DNA of 64,000 nt from Zerene cesonia (taxonomy: Eukaryota; Arthropoda; Insecta; Lepidoptera; Pieridae): positions 2,542,001 through 2,606,000 of the forward strand of contig NC_052120.1 in assembly GCF_012273895.1 (NCBI RefSeq). Reading direction: 5' to 3'. The notes under the pieces were generated by a model. It did not search any database. It had not been told where the DNA came from and worked only from the letters and a program-made list of their open reading frames with translations. Made by a program: the position numbers and the translations under genes. Positions 29,101 to 37,605 of the stretch are shown piece after piece (position 1 is the first letter of the stretch; every line of letters starts with the position of its first letter).

Positions 29101-32100
29101 GCACAATGCGCTCGTTAACAGACGTTTTTGAAACATACTAATCAAAAAACGTCCATATAAAATGAGCGGATTCTTGGGTTTTTACATATATCAATGTTTA
29201 CGACAGACCATCAGGATTTCACGATCACGATCAAATTGTGGGCGTAGCCATTTATTGCGATGGATTGACCATGATTGCCCACCTTTAGATAATTTATAGA
29301 GTACCTAAGTGTACCTTTAGTATTTTAAGCGTTCCAAAAAATATTTAACCTACTAATATTTGTATCTGTAGAATAGTTATATCCATATTAAGTTTTCTAT
29401 TCTATATCCATACTAATAGCATAATCCTGAAGGGTCAGTTTTTTTTGAACGTGATAATATTAGGAACTACTGGTTCGATTTGAAATATTATGAGTGTATG
29501 AGTAGTTGGATTTCAGAATATATTTAAGCACCCATAAATGTGAATATAATGTAAAAAAAAATCGAATCCCGCCTCGTGATAATTTTTTTTCTATTCTTTC
29601 AAAATTTCTCATTTATGAAGCATTTCAATGCTATACAACTAAAAATTAAACTCTTTCGCTGTTAAATATGTACGTAATCCCTGAGTGCTATAGTTTATAC
29701 ATATATGTACCACGGCCGAAGCCAGAGCGGACCGCTAGTATATTTTACAGAACACCCATTAAAAATTGTTATCTATAAAACGATGTGCTAAGACATATGT
29801 AAGATATTTTATCTGGAACGCTGATTGTTAAACAGAATTCATTTAATTGCCTAGTTAATTGGTCCTGTTAATGAAATCCGATACTTATGTGATTGTTATT
29901 AAAACAAGGCGTACATGACAAGCTTTATTGTTCATAACAATTCTTAGTTTTCATTCTGTTATCTTAGAACTTGGTACCTTGGTACTTGAATTCATCAACA
30001 ATGGTATACCTTACAAGATAATAATTGTAGGTAATGCATGTTTTTTTACTAGCGGTGCGCCGCGGTTTTACCAATGGAAAATTTTTCTTGTTCCATAACA
30101 AAAGAATAGTCGAATTGGCCTTCGCAAGTTTTACGCTTAGCAACCCAATTGAACAAACGATTCAATTTTATTTAAATAGATATAATATATAACGATAGAT
30201 GTCACTTTTGACATAACTAAGTTTTTTTAAAGAGTTAAATTCGCGGAATTCGTAGCCGCATCCAAGGCCGTATCGTCAGGCCCAATGGACAATGTGACCA
30301 AGGACGCCAAAACACTTTCTAATCCTTAAAATTTCTCACTCATAAAGCATTAACAGCAACAAAACTAAACATTGAAATAAGTAAGTACCTACCAAGTTAT
30401 CTAAGAACTTTTTAATTGGAATCCGAGAAATAATTAATGGAGTCGTAATTTATTATCTTTATGCGTTTAAGAATGATCGATACAATTAAAAAATTGTTTG
30501 AGCGTAGCAACAAGTCTATTAATATAATCGTTAACTAATCACAATTCTTGTTAGATAATTTTGTATAAATCTTAGTGGTGAGATCCTTCGAGTATTATAG
30601 AAATTACTAGCAATTATGTAGACGAAATTAATGTTTCCATTTTTTTACGCTAATCCTTGGTTTTTATGAAGAAGCAATTAGCATGAGAACATAAATCTCC
30701 TTAGAGCGCAATCCGGTAAGACGAGTATTTTTTTAACAGTTAATTTAATTTTACTTTTAGTATTAAATTACTACTGGCAAATCAGGGACCCAAAAAATTT
30801 AAGAAAAAAGTAATAGGTAAGTAATTTACACTAATTGAGAAAGAAAAGAGTTTTATTGTTTGAAGGCGCTAATCTCAGGAACTACTGGTCCGTTTTGAAA
30901 TATTGTTTCAGTTTTAGATAGCCCATTTATTGAGGAAGGCTTTAGGCTATATGTGTACCACGGCGAAGCCAGAAGACCGCTAGCATAACATAAGTTTCAT
31001 AGTTTGGTATCGTTTTTACCTGTTTAGTGTTTAGGGCATACACAGAGACAATTTCAGCTTCTACTATTTGGGGGTATCCAGCCGTTACGGACCATTAAGA
31101 GTCGAGACTTTTAGGTACATTAAAAAGGCAATCACAATTATTATAAGGGATAATAATGATCTGTGAAAATTTACTGATAATTTTATACAACGGTTTAATA
31201 AAATGCACACAAAAATTATGCTAAAAAATACAGCGGGTCTAGCGAGTCTTTGTTACGATTTATGAATAACTCGGCTGAATGAATCACAGTTCATACAACG
31301 GACGGTGTGTCGGTTGATTATATAAAATATACGTGAAATTCAAGTAATGATCGTAACGCAATATTCCTGTAGAATTATATACTGCATAAGGATATAAATT
31401 TCTCATTATTGTAACATAATTGTTAAAAAATATTTCTCAATGACTATTAATTTGTGATTTCTGTTATTCAATGAATATATATAACGGATGAAGCGTGGCA
31501 CGTGTTAACGGATGAAGGTGCACGTGGTTGTTTTGAAGAAGAGTGTCGCCAGCATCGCTGGCGTCCCGACTTCCTTGAGCATTGCTATCGCAGATACTGA
31601 GTGATGTAGTAGAAAGAAAAACACTTGTGAATAATTATTTCAATTTATTTCGTTCTTCAAGAGCTCCGCTCGCTACGACAGCTCGAGTCGAAGTGTTTTT
31701 TTGAACCGGCGCGCGCTCGGCTTTTTATAACAAAACTGGAGGTATCATTTGTTTGAATAAAGCATCAATTTTCGTAACTTAAACTAAAATTTATAAACAA
31801 ATCGCATTAAGAAATTTAAGATGATTACAAAAAGTAAATCAGTTAGTTTTTTTTTTTTTTAAAGTTACCGACAAATATTAAAAAATAATAATCTGTATTC
31901 TTAATTTGAGAACAAACATTCCTAAACATTATTTTGAACCTAATTGCAATCAATGAATCAGATTTGTTTTAGAAGATGCAGTGACTATGTTGTTTGAAGT
32001 GCGGTTGCACGCCGACATATACTAATATTATGAGCAAAGATGTAGGTATCTTTGAAATAATTTCACATAACAAATACTGGGTCGATTTCAAAAATTATAT

Positions 32101-35100
32101 CATCGTTAGAGCTGAAATATCACTGAGTGACATAGCCATATCTAATAGTTATGCATATAGATAGACGTCATAACGTGTTAAACAATTAACAACTGTAATA
32201 ACGATCTGTGATTTCAGCATTAAGTCTGTTATTGTCTATTATTGCCATGACAACCGCGGCATTGCCTTGTTATGACGTTTACTGTTACTACGAGATCAAA
32301 GGCGTTGTGCTTCTGAACGCTTCTTTATACTGTGGTACTAAACACATGTCAATATCACACATATTATTATGTTAGATACTTGACCGAGCTTTGCTTGATA
32401 TATTTCTATTAAATGAATCGTAACTAGATCGATTTATCGCCCCCAAAAGCCTTTACATACCCCTGAAAATCGTTACAAGAATTACTCGGTTAAATATACT
32501 CGATTAAAATGTAATGTAATCATTATCTGTGATGACCTTTATAATAGTCAGTTGACAACAACGACCTTCATGGTCAAATCACAATCAAAGCTAGCCGCGA
32601 ACTCAACCGAGACAATTGTTTAAACGATGAGAAACCATGCCGATTAACTCTCACTCTTATTAGGTTATCATTGATATCAACGAACTCAAATGAGGTTTTT
32701 AGTAGAGAGGTTAAGCTTTTTTGGCATGCTTGTTACAGTGTAATATTTTGTAAGTATCGTATGACATTTTAGTGTAGAGTGTGTAGGGAGATAAATACGT
32801 ACGTAGTTACGGGACAACTGAGGACGGAACCAAAAATCCTGCGTTAGCATAACACCTACAATATGATTTCATCTAATATTTGAATCGACTTTATGATATT
32901 GTAGTAAATGTAGATTTCTAGATAGTCCCATAATTTTCTCTATTTCTTAAACTCTACATTGCGATAGAGGCACCAAGAGAGCAACTAATATTTGTTATTT
33001 TGTAGAGATGGAAACCGGCAAGACACTCTACCTCTACTGAAATTTAGTCGATTAATTTACTTATCAATGTAAATTTAATAGATAAACATTACGTAACAAT
33101 ACAACGCGATTTGTTTTTCTTGACTTACAGGAAGTGGTATTATTAAAATTATCGGTGATGACTTACTATTTAAGTAAAAAAATAAAACGAATTAATAATA
33201 CATTTTAAATATTCTTAAGGGCCACTGCGTGTTGGTATCTTATTTCGCGGTATATTGTGGTACAATTGGTGTCGAAGCATGCTCGACTCCAACAGTTTAA
33301 TTTGCATAATTCAATTTGTACAATTTATAGCTCAGTTTGTTTTGTATTTATCTACTACTCTTCTACTACTTTTAATCATAATAATATATAATTATAATTA
33401 TAATATATGTTATAATTTCATAACCATAATAGTCACTATAGAAATTTTAAATTAGATCACAAATTAGAAGATTATTAGGAATGCGATAGTATGTTTAAAT
33501 AATTCGTTAACGTGTTCGCAACCGCTCAACCGGACTGGTTTAATTTCAGCGAGGATGTAGTGCCTTGAATTCTACTAGTTTTTGAAGCAATTTGTTATTG
33601 TAGCAGCTATCTATACCCAATTGACAACGCTTAGATATCTATTCTTTCAAAATTTCTAATTTATAAAGCATTTCAATGCTATAAAACTAAAAATTAAATT
33701 TAACAAAGGCCGCGTNNNNNNNNNNNNNNNNNNNNNNNNNNNNNNNNNNNNNNNNNNNNNNNNNNNNNNNNNNNNNNNNNNNNNNNNNNNNNNNNNNNNN
33801 NNNNNNNNNNNNNNNNNNNNNNNNNNNNNNNNNNNNNNNNNNNNNNNNNNNNNNNNNNNNNNNNNNNNNNNNNNNNNNNNNNNNNNNNNNNNNNNNNNNN
33901 NNNNNNNNNNNNNNNNNNNNNNNNNNNNNNNNNNNNNNNNNNNNNNNNNNNNNNNNNNNNNNNNNNNNNNNNNNNNNNNNNNNNNNNNNNNNNNNNNNNN
34001 NNNNNNNNNNNNNNNNNNNNNNNNNNNNNNNNNNNNNNNNNNNNNNNNNNNNNNNNNNNNNNNNNNNNNNNNNNNNNNNNNNNNNNNNNNNNNNNNNNNN
34101 NNNNNNNNNNNNNNNNNNNNNNNNNNNNNNNNNNNNNNNNNNNNNNNNNNNNNNNNNNNNNNNNNNNNNNNNNNNNNNNNNNNNNNNNNNNNNNNNNNNN
34201 NNNNNNNNNNNNNNNNNNNNNNNNNNNNNNNNNNNNNNNNNNNNNNNNNNNNNNNNNNNNNNNNNNNNNNNNNNNNNNNNNNNNNNNNNNNNNNNNNNNN
34301 NNNNNNNNNNNNNNNNNNNNNNNNNNNNNNNNNNNNNNNNNNNNNNNNNNNNNNNNNNNNNNNNNNNNNNNNNNNNNNNNNNNNNNNNNNNNNNNNNNNN
34401 NNNNNNNNNNNNNNNNNNNNNNNNNNNNNNNNNNNNNNNNNNNNNNNNNNNNNNNNNNNNNNNNNNNNNNNNNNNNNNNNNNNNNNNNNNNNNNNNNNNN
34501 NNNNNNNNNNNNNNNNNNNNNNNNNNNNNNNNNNNNNNNNNNNNNNNNNNNNNNNNNNNNNNNNNNNNNNNNNNNNNNNNNNNNNNNNNNNNNNNNNNNN
34601 NNNNNNNNNNNNNNNNNNNNNNNNNNNNNNNNNNNNNNNNNNNNNNNNNNNNNNNNNNNNNNNNNNNNNNNNNNNNNNNNNNNNNNNNNNNNNNNNNNNN
34701 NNNNNNNNNNNNNNNACGCTTAGATATTTCGGTAAAGTAGAGATATTTGATGACAGATATGAAACAATTATTGCAACTTATAATTAGTATTCACTGTGCT
34801 ATGCTAACAGACAAAAGTCCATTAACAAATTGTTATGAGTGAACAATAAATAACTGATAAACGACGGTTATAAACTTAAGACGGTTACGATAAACGAAAA
34901 TACTCATACTGTACCCCTATTCTCTGAAGTCTGATTATGATACGTAAACAAAGTGGCATAGGCTTTTCTATGTATTGCTATTATATGTATATCCTCTATT
35001 CTTTTGACTAAAAGCCTTAAAGAATGAAGGAAAATCTCAAATACAGTTCATCACAAATTCTATCCTATCGGACGACATACGAAATACCCACGTTTTTAAG

Positions 35101-35562
35101 ATAAATCATACAAAATTTAAAATATTGACGAATTTAAAAACGATTGAATATTTTAAACGATTGAAACAATTATCATTGCACACTTATATTAAATTGTGTG
35201 AAACCACAATCGGCGTTAGAAAGGATGTGGTTCAGTTGAAGGTGAGGATGGTTTCAATTTTCGATAATTACTGGCCGTGGCGAACACCGCACCGTTGCAA
35301 AAAACTCACCCTTATTAATTCCGAGGCTGACAGTACACGTGATGTTACTGAACTGTATGTCCACTGGGTCTCTGTTGGGAACGCGGGATAACCCTTGCGC
35401 CTGTAGCTCCTGGGAAGGACTTGGAGCTTTAGACGACGCAGACTGGGACGGAATCGACGGCGCACTTAACGACGACCGCTCCATTGCTTCCATACTGCGT
35501 TCCCCATCAGCCTTATATATAACACTTTGATTCTCCACAATCTCAGCTCCGGCGAGCATCAT
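1542..35562 (-). CDS. Gene A: complete ABCG half-transporter (ABCG1/ABCG4-like), 11 exons, 656 aa
   Basis: CDS = complement of 1542-1683, 1944-2149, 3042-3197, 4037-4137, 4546-4714, 4850-5100, 5627-5865, 6437-6582, 6869-7005, 7435-7605 and 35310-35562. All introns are GT-AG and every phase agrees. Domain order is the subfamily G one: cytosolic ATPase first, then six membrane helices. Walker A GPSGAGKS is at about 107-114, Q-loop Q153, signature LSGGQ 208-212, Walker B with catalytic E233, D-loop GLD 237-239, H-loop H265. The post-ATPase motif NPADY and then ELASGEYG (about 311-325), and VYTMSSQP/VAQSFGL in the helices, match the ABCG1/ABCG4 clade. Two cysteines (about 601 and 607) lie in the last external loop, as in ABCG1. 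Helices fall roughly at 406-422, 434-456, 478-502, 512-535, 543-561 and 629-648. Length is normal for the family and all catalytic residues are present. Known of the family: half-transporters that dimerise and often move sterols or lipids. The substrate here is unknown. Confidence 0.95.
1944..2149 (-). CDS. Gene A exon 10 (helix 5 and last external loop, aa 542-610)
   Basis: Acceptor TTTTCCAG before 2149, donor ATAA|GTGAGT after 1944; phase 0 in, phase 2 out. It encodes helix 5 (GPTLSVPMMMFAGFGV), SYVSYLRYGLEGYIGAIYG, and the large external loop with cysteines at about 601 and 607. Confidence 0.96.
2366..2675 (-). mobile_element. Poly(A)-ended repeat R2 in gene A intron 9, copy 1
   Basis: It carries GAGCTGGTGG, a GAGGTGAGGCCTCTAC hairpin, a purine-rich AAGGGATAAGG tract, and TCTGTGGCGGTGTAGTACC, colinear with the better copy at 14250. 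It is in opposite orientation to the neighbour at 2738. Confidence 0.7.
2738..3033 (+). mobile_element. Poly(A)-ended repeat R2 in gene A intron 9, copy 2
   Basis: It starts TGTGGGAGTCGATCATGC and ends GAACCACCAGCTCG...CTATAACATAAAAAAAAA. With copy 1 it forms a large inverted repeat, and its poly(A) end abuts the exon 9 splice donor. Confidence 0.75.
3042..3197 (-). CDS. Gene A exon 9 (helices 3 and 4, aa 490-541)
   Basis: Acceptor CTTGCAG before 3197, donor GTC|GTGAGT after 3042; exactly 52 codons in phase 0. It encodes IVYTMSSQPLDLARF, then helix 4 with VAQSFGLMVGA, the closest visible match to the ABCG1 clade. A repeat (2738-3033) begins within about 10 bases of its splice donor. Confidence 0.96.
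4037..4137 (-). CDS. Gene A exon 8 (aa 456-489, up to helix 3)
   Basis: Acceptor TATATTTCAG before 4137, donor ATCA|GTAAGT after 4037; phase 1 in, phase 0 out. It carries FPSEMSILLKEHFNRWYSL, the conserved segment between helices 2 and 3 of ABCG proteins, and the start of helix 3 (YYISVTIVDLPIS). Confidence 0.95.
4546..4714 (-). CDS. Gene A exon 7 (membrane helices 1 and 2, aa 400-456)
   Basis: Acceptor TTTTTTTCAG before 4714, donor ACTT|GTGAGT after 4546; phase 0 in, phase 1 out. It encodes helix 1 (VNVVVGIMLGTLFINAG), a short loop with GNEGSRVLDN, and most of helix 2, which is rich in Met and Leu. Confidence 0.95.
4850..5100 (-). CDS. Gene A exon 6 (linker to membrane domain, aa 316-399)
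   Basis: Acceptor CTTCCAG before 5100, donor GCT|GTAAGT after 4850; phase 1 in, phase 0 out. It begins IELASGEYGED, the ABCG1-type motif. A polar linker follows with an acidic/serine patch (ELDSGSGSEE), then the basic connecting helix FMKAKRDA that precedes the first membrane segment. Confidence 0.95.
5627..5865 (-). CDS. Gene A exon 5 (D-loop and H-loop, aa 236-316)
   Basis: Acceptor TTTTTTCAG before 5865, donor TATA|GTGAGT after 5627. It encodes TGLDSSSCSQVVQL (D-loop) and VCTVHQPSASLFALFD with H-loop histidine 265. It then gives YVLAAGHCLYQG and PCPLYHNPADY, the standard end of an ABCG ATPase domain. Confidence 0.96.
6292..6345 (+). mobile_element. Degenerate (GAT)n SINE fragment in gene A intron 4
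   Basis: CATGAACCCTCATAGGAGGCCT matches the SINE 3' region in two shorter blocks; the rest has decayed. It lies antisense to the gene. Confidence 0.55.
6437..6582 (-). CDS. Gene A exon 4 (ABC signature and Walker B, aa 188-236)
   Basis: Acceptor TTTTCAG before 6582, donor CCAC|GTGAGA after 6437; phase 0 in, phase 2 out. It holds the signature LSGGQRKRLSIALELINNP, then Walker B VMFLDEPT with catalytic glutamate 233. All key residues are intact. Confidence 0.96.
6869..7005 (-). CDS. Gene A exon 3 (Q-loop, aa 142-187)
   Basis: Acceptor TTCAG before 7005, donor GTT|GTAAGT after 6869; enters in phase 1 and leaves in phase 0. It encodes KMSCYIQQDD, with the Q-loop glutamine that couples the ATPase to the membrane helices, then LLTVGENMALAADLKL, the start of the helical subdomain. 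Confidence 0.95.
7435..7605 (-). CDS. Gene A exon 2 (Walker A, aa 85-142)
   Basis: The acceptor TTTTCCAG precedes 7605; the donor is ATGA|GTTAGT after 7435. Phase 1 at both ends. It encodes LIAIMGPSGAGKSTLLDVL, the P-loop that binds ATP phosphates, followed by the GYRITGV and INGR segments typical of ABCG1-like proteins. Confidence 0.96.
9569..9611. repeat. Imperfect hairpin with perfect 12-bp core
   Basis: GCTAGATCTAGC (9587-9598) is a perfect palindrome. Flanking arms CACTAGACCAG (9569-9579) and CTAGTCTAGTG (9601-9611) pair at 10 of 11 positions. It lies inside gene A intron 1. Confidence 0.6.
9814..9891 (-). mobile_element. 3' fragment of the (GAT)n SINE, intron 1
   Basis: Read on the minus strand it gives GTGGTGGATTATTGCCTGAA, the CCTGTGTCCCAGCAGTGGG block and a GATGAT end. 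Confidence 0.75.
9979..10323. repeat. Dispersed repeat R4 (CCCGCGGCTTCGCCCGCG ... AATATTAGTAGG)
   Basis: One end has ACTAGCTTTTCGCCCGCGGC, the other GCGTGAAAGCGTAACAGAC to TTATAATATTAGTAGGGAT. An internal segment containing AAAATCGGTTT is duplicated. Many diverged relatives occur (for example 12130-12300, 14690-14860, 27725-27950, 57520-57660, 58525-58740). Confidence 0.6.
10954..11953. other. Assembly gap, 1000 N (intron 1)
   Basis: Exactly 1000 N, the same as the other five gaps, so a placeholder and not a measured size. Open frames read across it are artefacts. Confidence 1.
12878..13048 (-). mobile_element. R2 repeat, internally deleted
   Basis: Both ends are present (GAGCTGGTGGTTCG and GCGAGCTGGCCCAATGC) but about half the interior is missing. 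Confidence 0.65.
14250..14590 (-). mobile_element. R2 repeat, best-preserved copy
   Basis: Poly(T) start, ATGTCATAGCGGGCAGCTG, GGTGGTTCGCCTGATGGTAA, a purine-rich centre, and GGGGGTGTGGTACTTCCC to ATAAAA. This copy defines the family; poly(A) is at the low-coordinate end, so the element reads on the minus strand. Confidence 0.75.
15440..15909 (+). mobile_element. 3' end of a non-LTR retrotransposon (LINE)
   Basis: A frame ends at TAA 15572-15574 with VRLWNSLPTTIKQAQSLYTF, the typical C-terminal stretch of Jockey/CR1-type reverse transcriptase ORFs. A 3' UTR follows with GGTTGCCTGGAAGAAATCGC and GCGATAAGGCCGCC, then ACAATAAAGTGTAAATAAAT repeated and poly(A). The 5' part is missing; it is a dead fragment. 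Confidence 0.75.
16440..16625 (-). promoter_or_regulatory. Promoter-like motif cluster inside gene A intron 1
   Basis: Within about 85 bases lie CAGCTG (16475-16480), a full palindromic CRE TGACGTCA (16484-16491), CCAAT (16530-16534), a second CRE half site TACGTCA (16540-16546) and CACGTG (16551-16556). Two copies of GCGCTATTTG flank the core (near 16516 and 16604). On the minus strand two initiator-like TCAGT pentamers occur near 16509. A weak splice donor GTAAGC (intron from 16284, minus) lies about 200 bases downstream. An alternative non-coding first exon of gene A is an inference. Confidence 0.35.
17345..17800. repeat. Possible dispersed repeat (GATGAGGAAACTCCTCAATG)
   Basis: TTCTTCGAAAGAGGAAGAGG at one end and a CTGATGAGGAAACTCCTCAA hairpin inside resemble a transposon-derived unit. 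No second copy is in the window, so this is weak. Confidence 0.3.
19880..20879. other. Assembly gap, 1000 N (intron 1)
   Basis: The right edge (20880-20945) reads on the minus strand as a Lys/Arg-rich coding-like stretch (SEKKKAFNRAARSSKKALRK), perhaps from a retroelement ORF hidden in the gap. Confidence 1.
23141..23171. repeat. (TA)n microsatellite
   Basis: About 15 uninterrupted TA units. Confidence 0.95.
23255..23349 (+). mobile_element. LINE-like tail with (TTTC)n
   Basis: GTGGAGTCAAATAAATG followed by a perfect TTTC run (23322-23349) looks like a retroelement 3' end with a simple-repeat tail. Confidence 0.45.
24424..24600. repeat. GC-rich block, probably transposon-derived
   Basis: AGCACGGCCCCCGGGGAAAG, GAGCCGTGGGTTGTGTCGG and AACCCCACTGTGTTCCATCC form a GC-rich island in AT-rich intron. 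It resembles a repeat I associate with moths and butterflies, but no second copy is present here. Confidence 0.35.
26651..26724 (+). mobile_element. R2 repeat cut by an assembly gap
   Basis: TTGTGGGAGTCGAGCACGC to CCACACCCCCACAGA matches the 14250 copy in reverse, then N begins. The rest presumably lies in the gap. Confidence 0.7.
26725..27724. other. Assembly gap, 1000 N (intron 1)
   Basis: Left edge is inside an R2 repeat; right edge leads into an R4-type tail. The break was probably caused by repeats. Confidence 1.
28130..28330 (+). repeat. GACAGACA-type repeat joined to a CCTTCAAATTGTTAGAA module
   Basis: CGTTCCGTACAAAAAC and GACAGACAGACAGCGAAGTC are followed by a second module with GAAGGCACCAG. 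The second module recurs at about 25745-25935 and 43130-43310, and in reverse at 39205-39285. Confidence 0.55.
28634..28826 (-). mobile_element. Second tRNA-derived SINE family
   Basis: On the minus strand, box A (CGGCACAGTGG, 28815-28805) and box B (GGTTCAATTAC, 28772-28762) are spaced as in a tRNA and head a body ending near CCCCATTAGGGGACACGGG. Confidence 0.65.
29395..29745. repeat. R4-type repeat with the CTATTCTTTC module
   Basis: Contains ATACTAATAGCATAATCC, GGAACTACTGGTTCGATTTG, the module CTATTCTTTCAAAATTTCTC with AAGCATTTCAATGCTATA, and GTACCACGGCCGAAGCC. The same module starts the element at the 33.7 kb gap and occurs near 30318 and 19210. Confidence 0.55.
31484..31790 (+). repeat. 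LTR-like or promoter-like module
   Basis: An approximately 24-bp near-duplicate (AACGGATGAAG...CACGTG) puts two CACGTG E-boxes at about 31499-31504 and 31521-31526. Downstream are a CCGGCGCGCGCTCGG block, TTTTTATAAC (TATA-like, about 31723) and GAATAAAGC (poly(A)-like, about 31757). That order fits a solo LTR. No target duplication was identified. Confidence 0.3.
33627..34727. mobile_element. Transposon insertion mostly hidden in a gap, 12-bp flanking duplication
   Basis: ACGCTTAGATAT occurs at 33627-33638 and again at 34716-34727, immediately after the gap. Between them, 77 visible bases (starting CTATTCTTTCAAAATTTC) are a repeat module seen elsewhere. This is what a target-site duplication around an unassembled element would look like. 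Confidence 0.6.
33716..34715. other. Assembly gap, 1000 N (intron 1)
   Basis: Lies inside the element bracketed by the ACGCTTAGATAT direct repeat. Confidence 1.
35310..35562 (-). CDS. Gene A exon 1 (start codon, aa 1-84)
   Basis: The start is the first ATG (35562-35560) after an in-frame TAG at 35598-35596; an A at -3 gives good context, and a second ATG follows directly. The N-terminus is rich in Ser, Ala and Pro (about residues 29-50), looks disordered, and has no signal peptide. The end, VDIQFSNITCTVSLGINK, is the strand just ahead of the ATPase core. The donor is AGG|GTGAGT (intron starts at 35309), phase 1. Linkage to exon 2, 27.7 kb away, rests on phase, on the continuous motif INKG-TKQIL, and on the equivalent exon of gene B. 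Confidence 0.9.
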
Positions 35563-35770
35563 TTTCGTATTTATTACATATAACAAACGCGCGTGCTATG
35601 TGCGTTACGTCGCGCGAACGAATGCGCCGGCGCCTTGAATCGTCACTATCAGAAGCCTTTGTCTCTGCTTGGTAAATAATTACTCCGCTCGGCTCGACTG
35701 CGTATACGCTAATTTGTAAATACACGGCTGCATAATGGTATTGTTATGTGACAGATGCGCCCGCGACTCA
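35563..35770 (-). promoter_or_regulatory. CpG-rich probable promoter and 5' UTR of gene A
   Basis: Directly upstream of the start codon the base composition changes to GC- and CpG-rich, with a GCGCCGGCGC palindrome at 35624-35633 and a run CGCGCG nearby. The surroundings are strongly AT-rich. A short upstream ORF (ATG near 35734, about 17 codons) would be in the leader if transcription starts far enough out. The transcription start itself cannot be fixed. Confidence 0.55.
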
Positions 35771-36270
35771 TCACAATGCTCTTTATTGTGAATGTGGAAA
35801 GTGAACAATACACACGTTCAGACAAAGGAGATGCGTCGTGACACTGAATGGACGAAATACTTCCCTTCTCAATGTATATTAATTACTTATATGTGACATC
35901 TAAAAATAACAAACATTGTATATCGCCAATGGAGCAACATTGTTTTGCGTTATATCGTGATGGGCACGTGCATTTGTTGTCTTTTACATTACTTATTGTT
36001 ATATATCTTAGTTTATATTCCCTCTGCGGTTTGCTTGGATTTTTAAGTGCATTAGTATACGATGTTATGTTGTGTTATCACTAAGATAAGATTTATTTAT
36101 ATAAGCGACATCTTAATTATAATTTATTGCAGTATTTTTTTTTCAACCATAATGCCTAAATAATACATAATTAAAAGCAATACTTTCAACTTTTTTATCA
36201 CAATCATTAACAGATGGCGCTAAAATAACTTAAAGCTCAAGTTTATTTATACAGTATCGTATTATCATAG

Positions 36271-36304
36271 ATAACATAATACTGTACTTGTAGTATTATG
36301 TTAT
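36271..36304. repeat. Perfect 13-bp inverted repeat
   Basis: Arms 36271-36283 (ATAACATAATACT) and 36292-36304 are exact reverse complements around an 8-base loop. The arm motif GATAACATAATACT recurs near 50737 and, changed, near 16682, so it probably belongs to a dispersed element. Confidence 0.6.
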
Positions 36305-37429
36305 ATGTGATGTATACAAAGTAGATAATACAGTATGTTGAATTATTTAAAAAAGCAGAATATATACTTTTGAATTAGATATCTGATATCAATATTTTAT
36401 TAATAACAATTAAGTAAATTTTCCTTTTCCTAGCTAGATAATAAAGCAAATTTTATTATATACAATTTGTATTGTATGTGAATAAATAAATAAGACATAG
36501 TGACATACAATTTTATAAACAATATAACGTTAAAAAAAATTTGATGTGTTCGATAGAGTATTATATAATGTCTTAAAACTGTGTGTACAGTTTGGTTTGA
36601 TTTGCAGGTTCCGATTTTACTTGTATATCCTAGTGTTTAATATGTCATAATATTATATCTACATAGACATACTATTTTATTTATTTAGAAAGCCTAAATA
36701 GTCGCTTATATTAGTTATAACATAAAGAAAACACATTTCAGAAATTAGGAGCATCTGTATACGTAACTAGCTAGGATGCGTGCGTAAAATGATGCGATAG
36801 GATAAAACCTCACTTGACTAGACTTTTACCGCGGTAATACATTCCATGGAAATTTCCTGTGACTACTCAGTAAGAACTGTGTGATACCTAGTATGTCAAT
36901 GAAACTTTATTAAAGCAAATATCATAGTCGTGGTCAGATTTTTGGAATCTTGTAGAAAAGAGTTTGTTTTGGGAACATGGGCTTCAGGGTAATTTTACTA
37001 ATTATAAAATTATACCACACTTGTACATTCAAACAAAAGTTAAGTCGTGACTCACGTGTTTCTAATCATTTATTGATAGGTAGATAGATGACAAATTTAT
37101 AAGAATCAGACTTAACATTTAATGACAACTCCCAATCTTTTAACAATTTCTAGTAAGTTTACCATTGAACTTGCATATGCAATTAACTTATACATGCTGC
37201 CGGCTTATTTCATCTCAAAAACATAGAATATTTTTTATTTGCTTTTTGCTTATTGCAAAAAAAAAATTGCTCATTTTTAAGTTTGATTTTAGTAATGCTT
37301 TACTTAACATATTTTTTATACATTGCTTATATGCCAAACATAAATGTTTGCATCTATCATCTATTTATAGGTATTATTCTTCCATATTATATGTACTAAG
37401 TATGATATGTTACTTTATATACTATAAAC

Positions 37430-37605
37430 TAGGGGTCCGTCCCGGCTTTGCCCGTGGCACATAAATAGCCCATAGCCTTCCTTATTAAATGCGCTATCTC
37501 ACACTGAAAGAGTTTTTCAAATCGGACCAGTAGTTCCTGAGATAAGCGCGTTCAAACAATCAAACAAACAAACTCTTCAGCTGTATTGTATTAGTATTGA
37601 TTACC
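37430..37605. repeat. R4-type repeat (FCCGTCCCGGCTTTGCCCG-like end)
   Basis: GGTCCGTCCCGGCTTTGCCC, CATAGCCTTCCTTATTAAATG, CAGTAGTTCCTGAGATAAGC, then a run of CAAACAAAC. Related reverse copies are at 30850-30990 and 55970-56127. Confidence 0.6.

Larger units (their letters stand above)
7606..35309 (-). other. Gene A intron 1, 27.7 kb, repeat-rich
   Basis: The intron runs from donor GTGAGT at 35309 to acceptor CCAG at 7606. It holds four 1000-N gaps, LINE and SINE remnants, microsatellites, and three GC-rich spots (about 16.5, 24.5 and 31.6 kb). I found no exon with ABCG motifs inside it. The true length is unknown because the gaps are unsized. Confidence 0.85.

Noticed and set aside
35125..35530. 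Plus-strand ORFs over gene A exon 1
   Set aside because: Antisense shadows of the true minus-strand exon; they have no family similarity.
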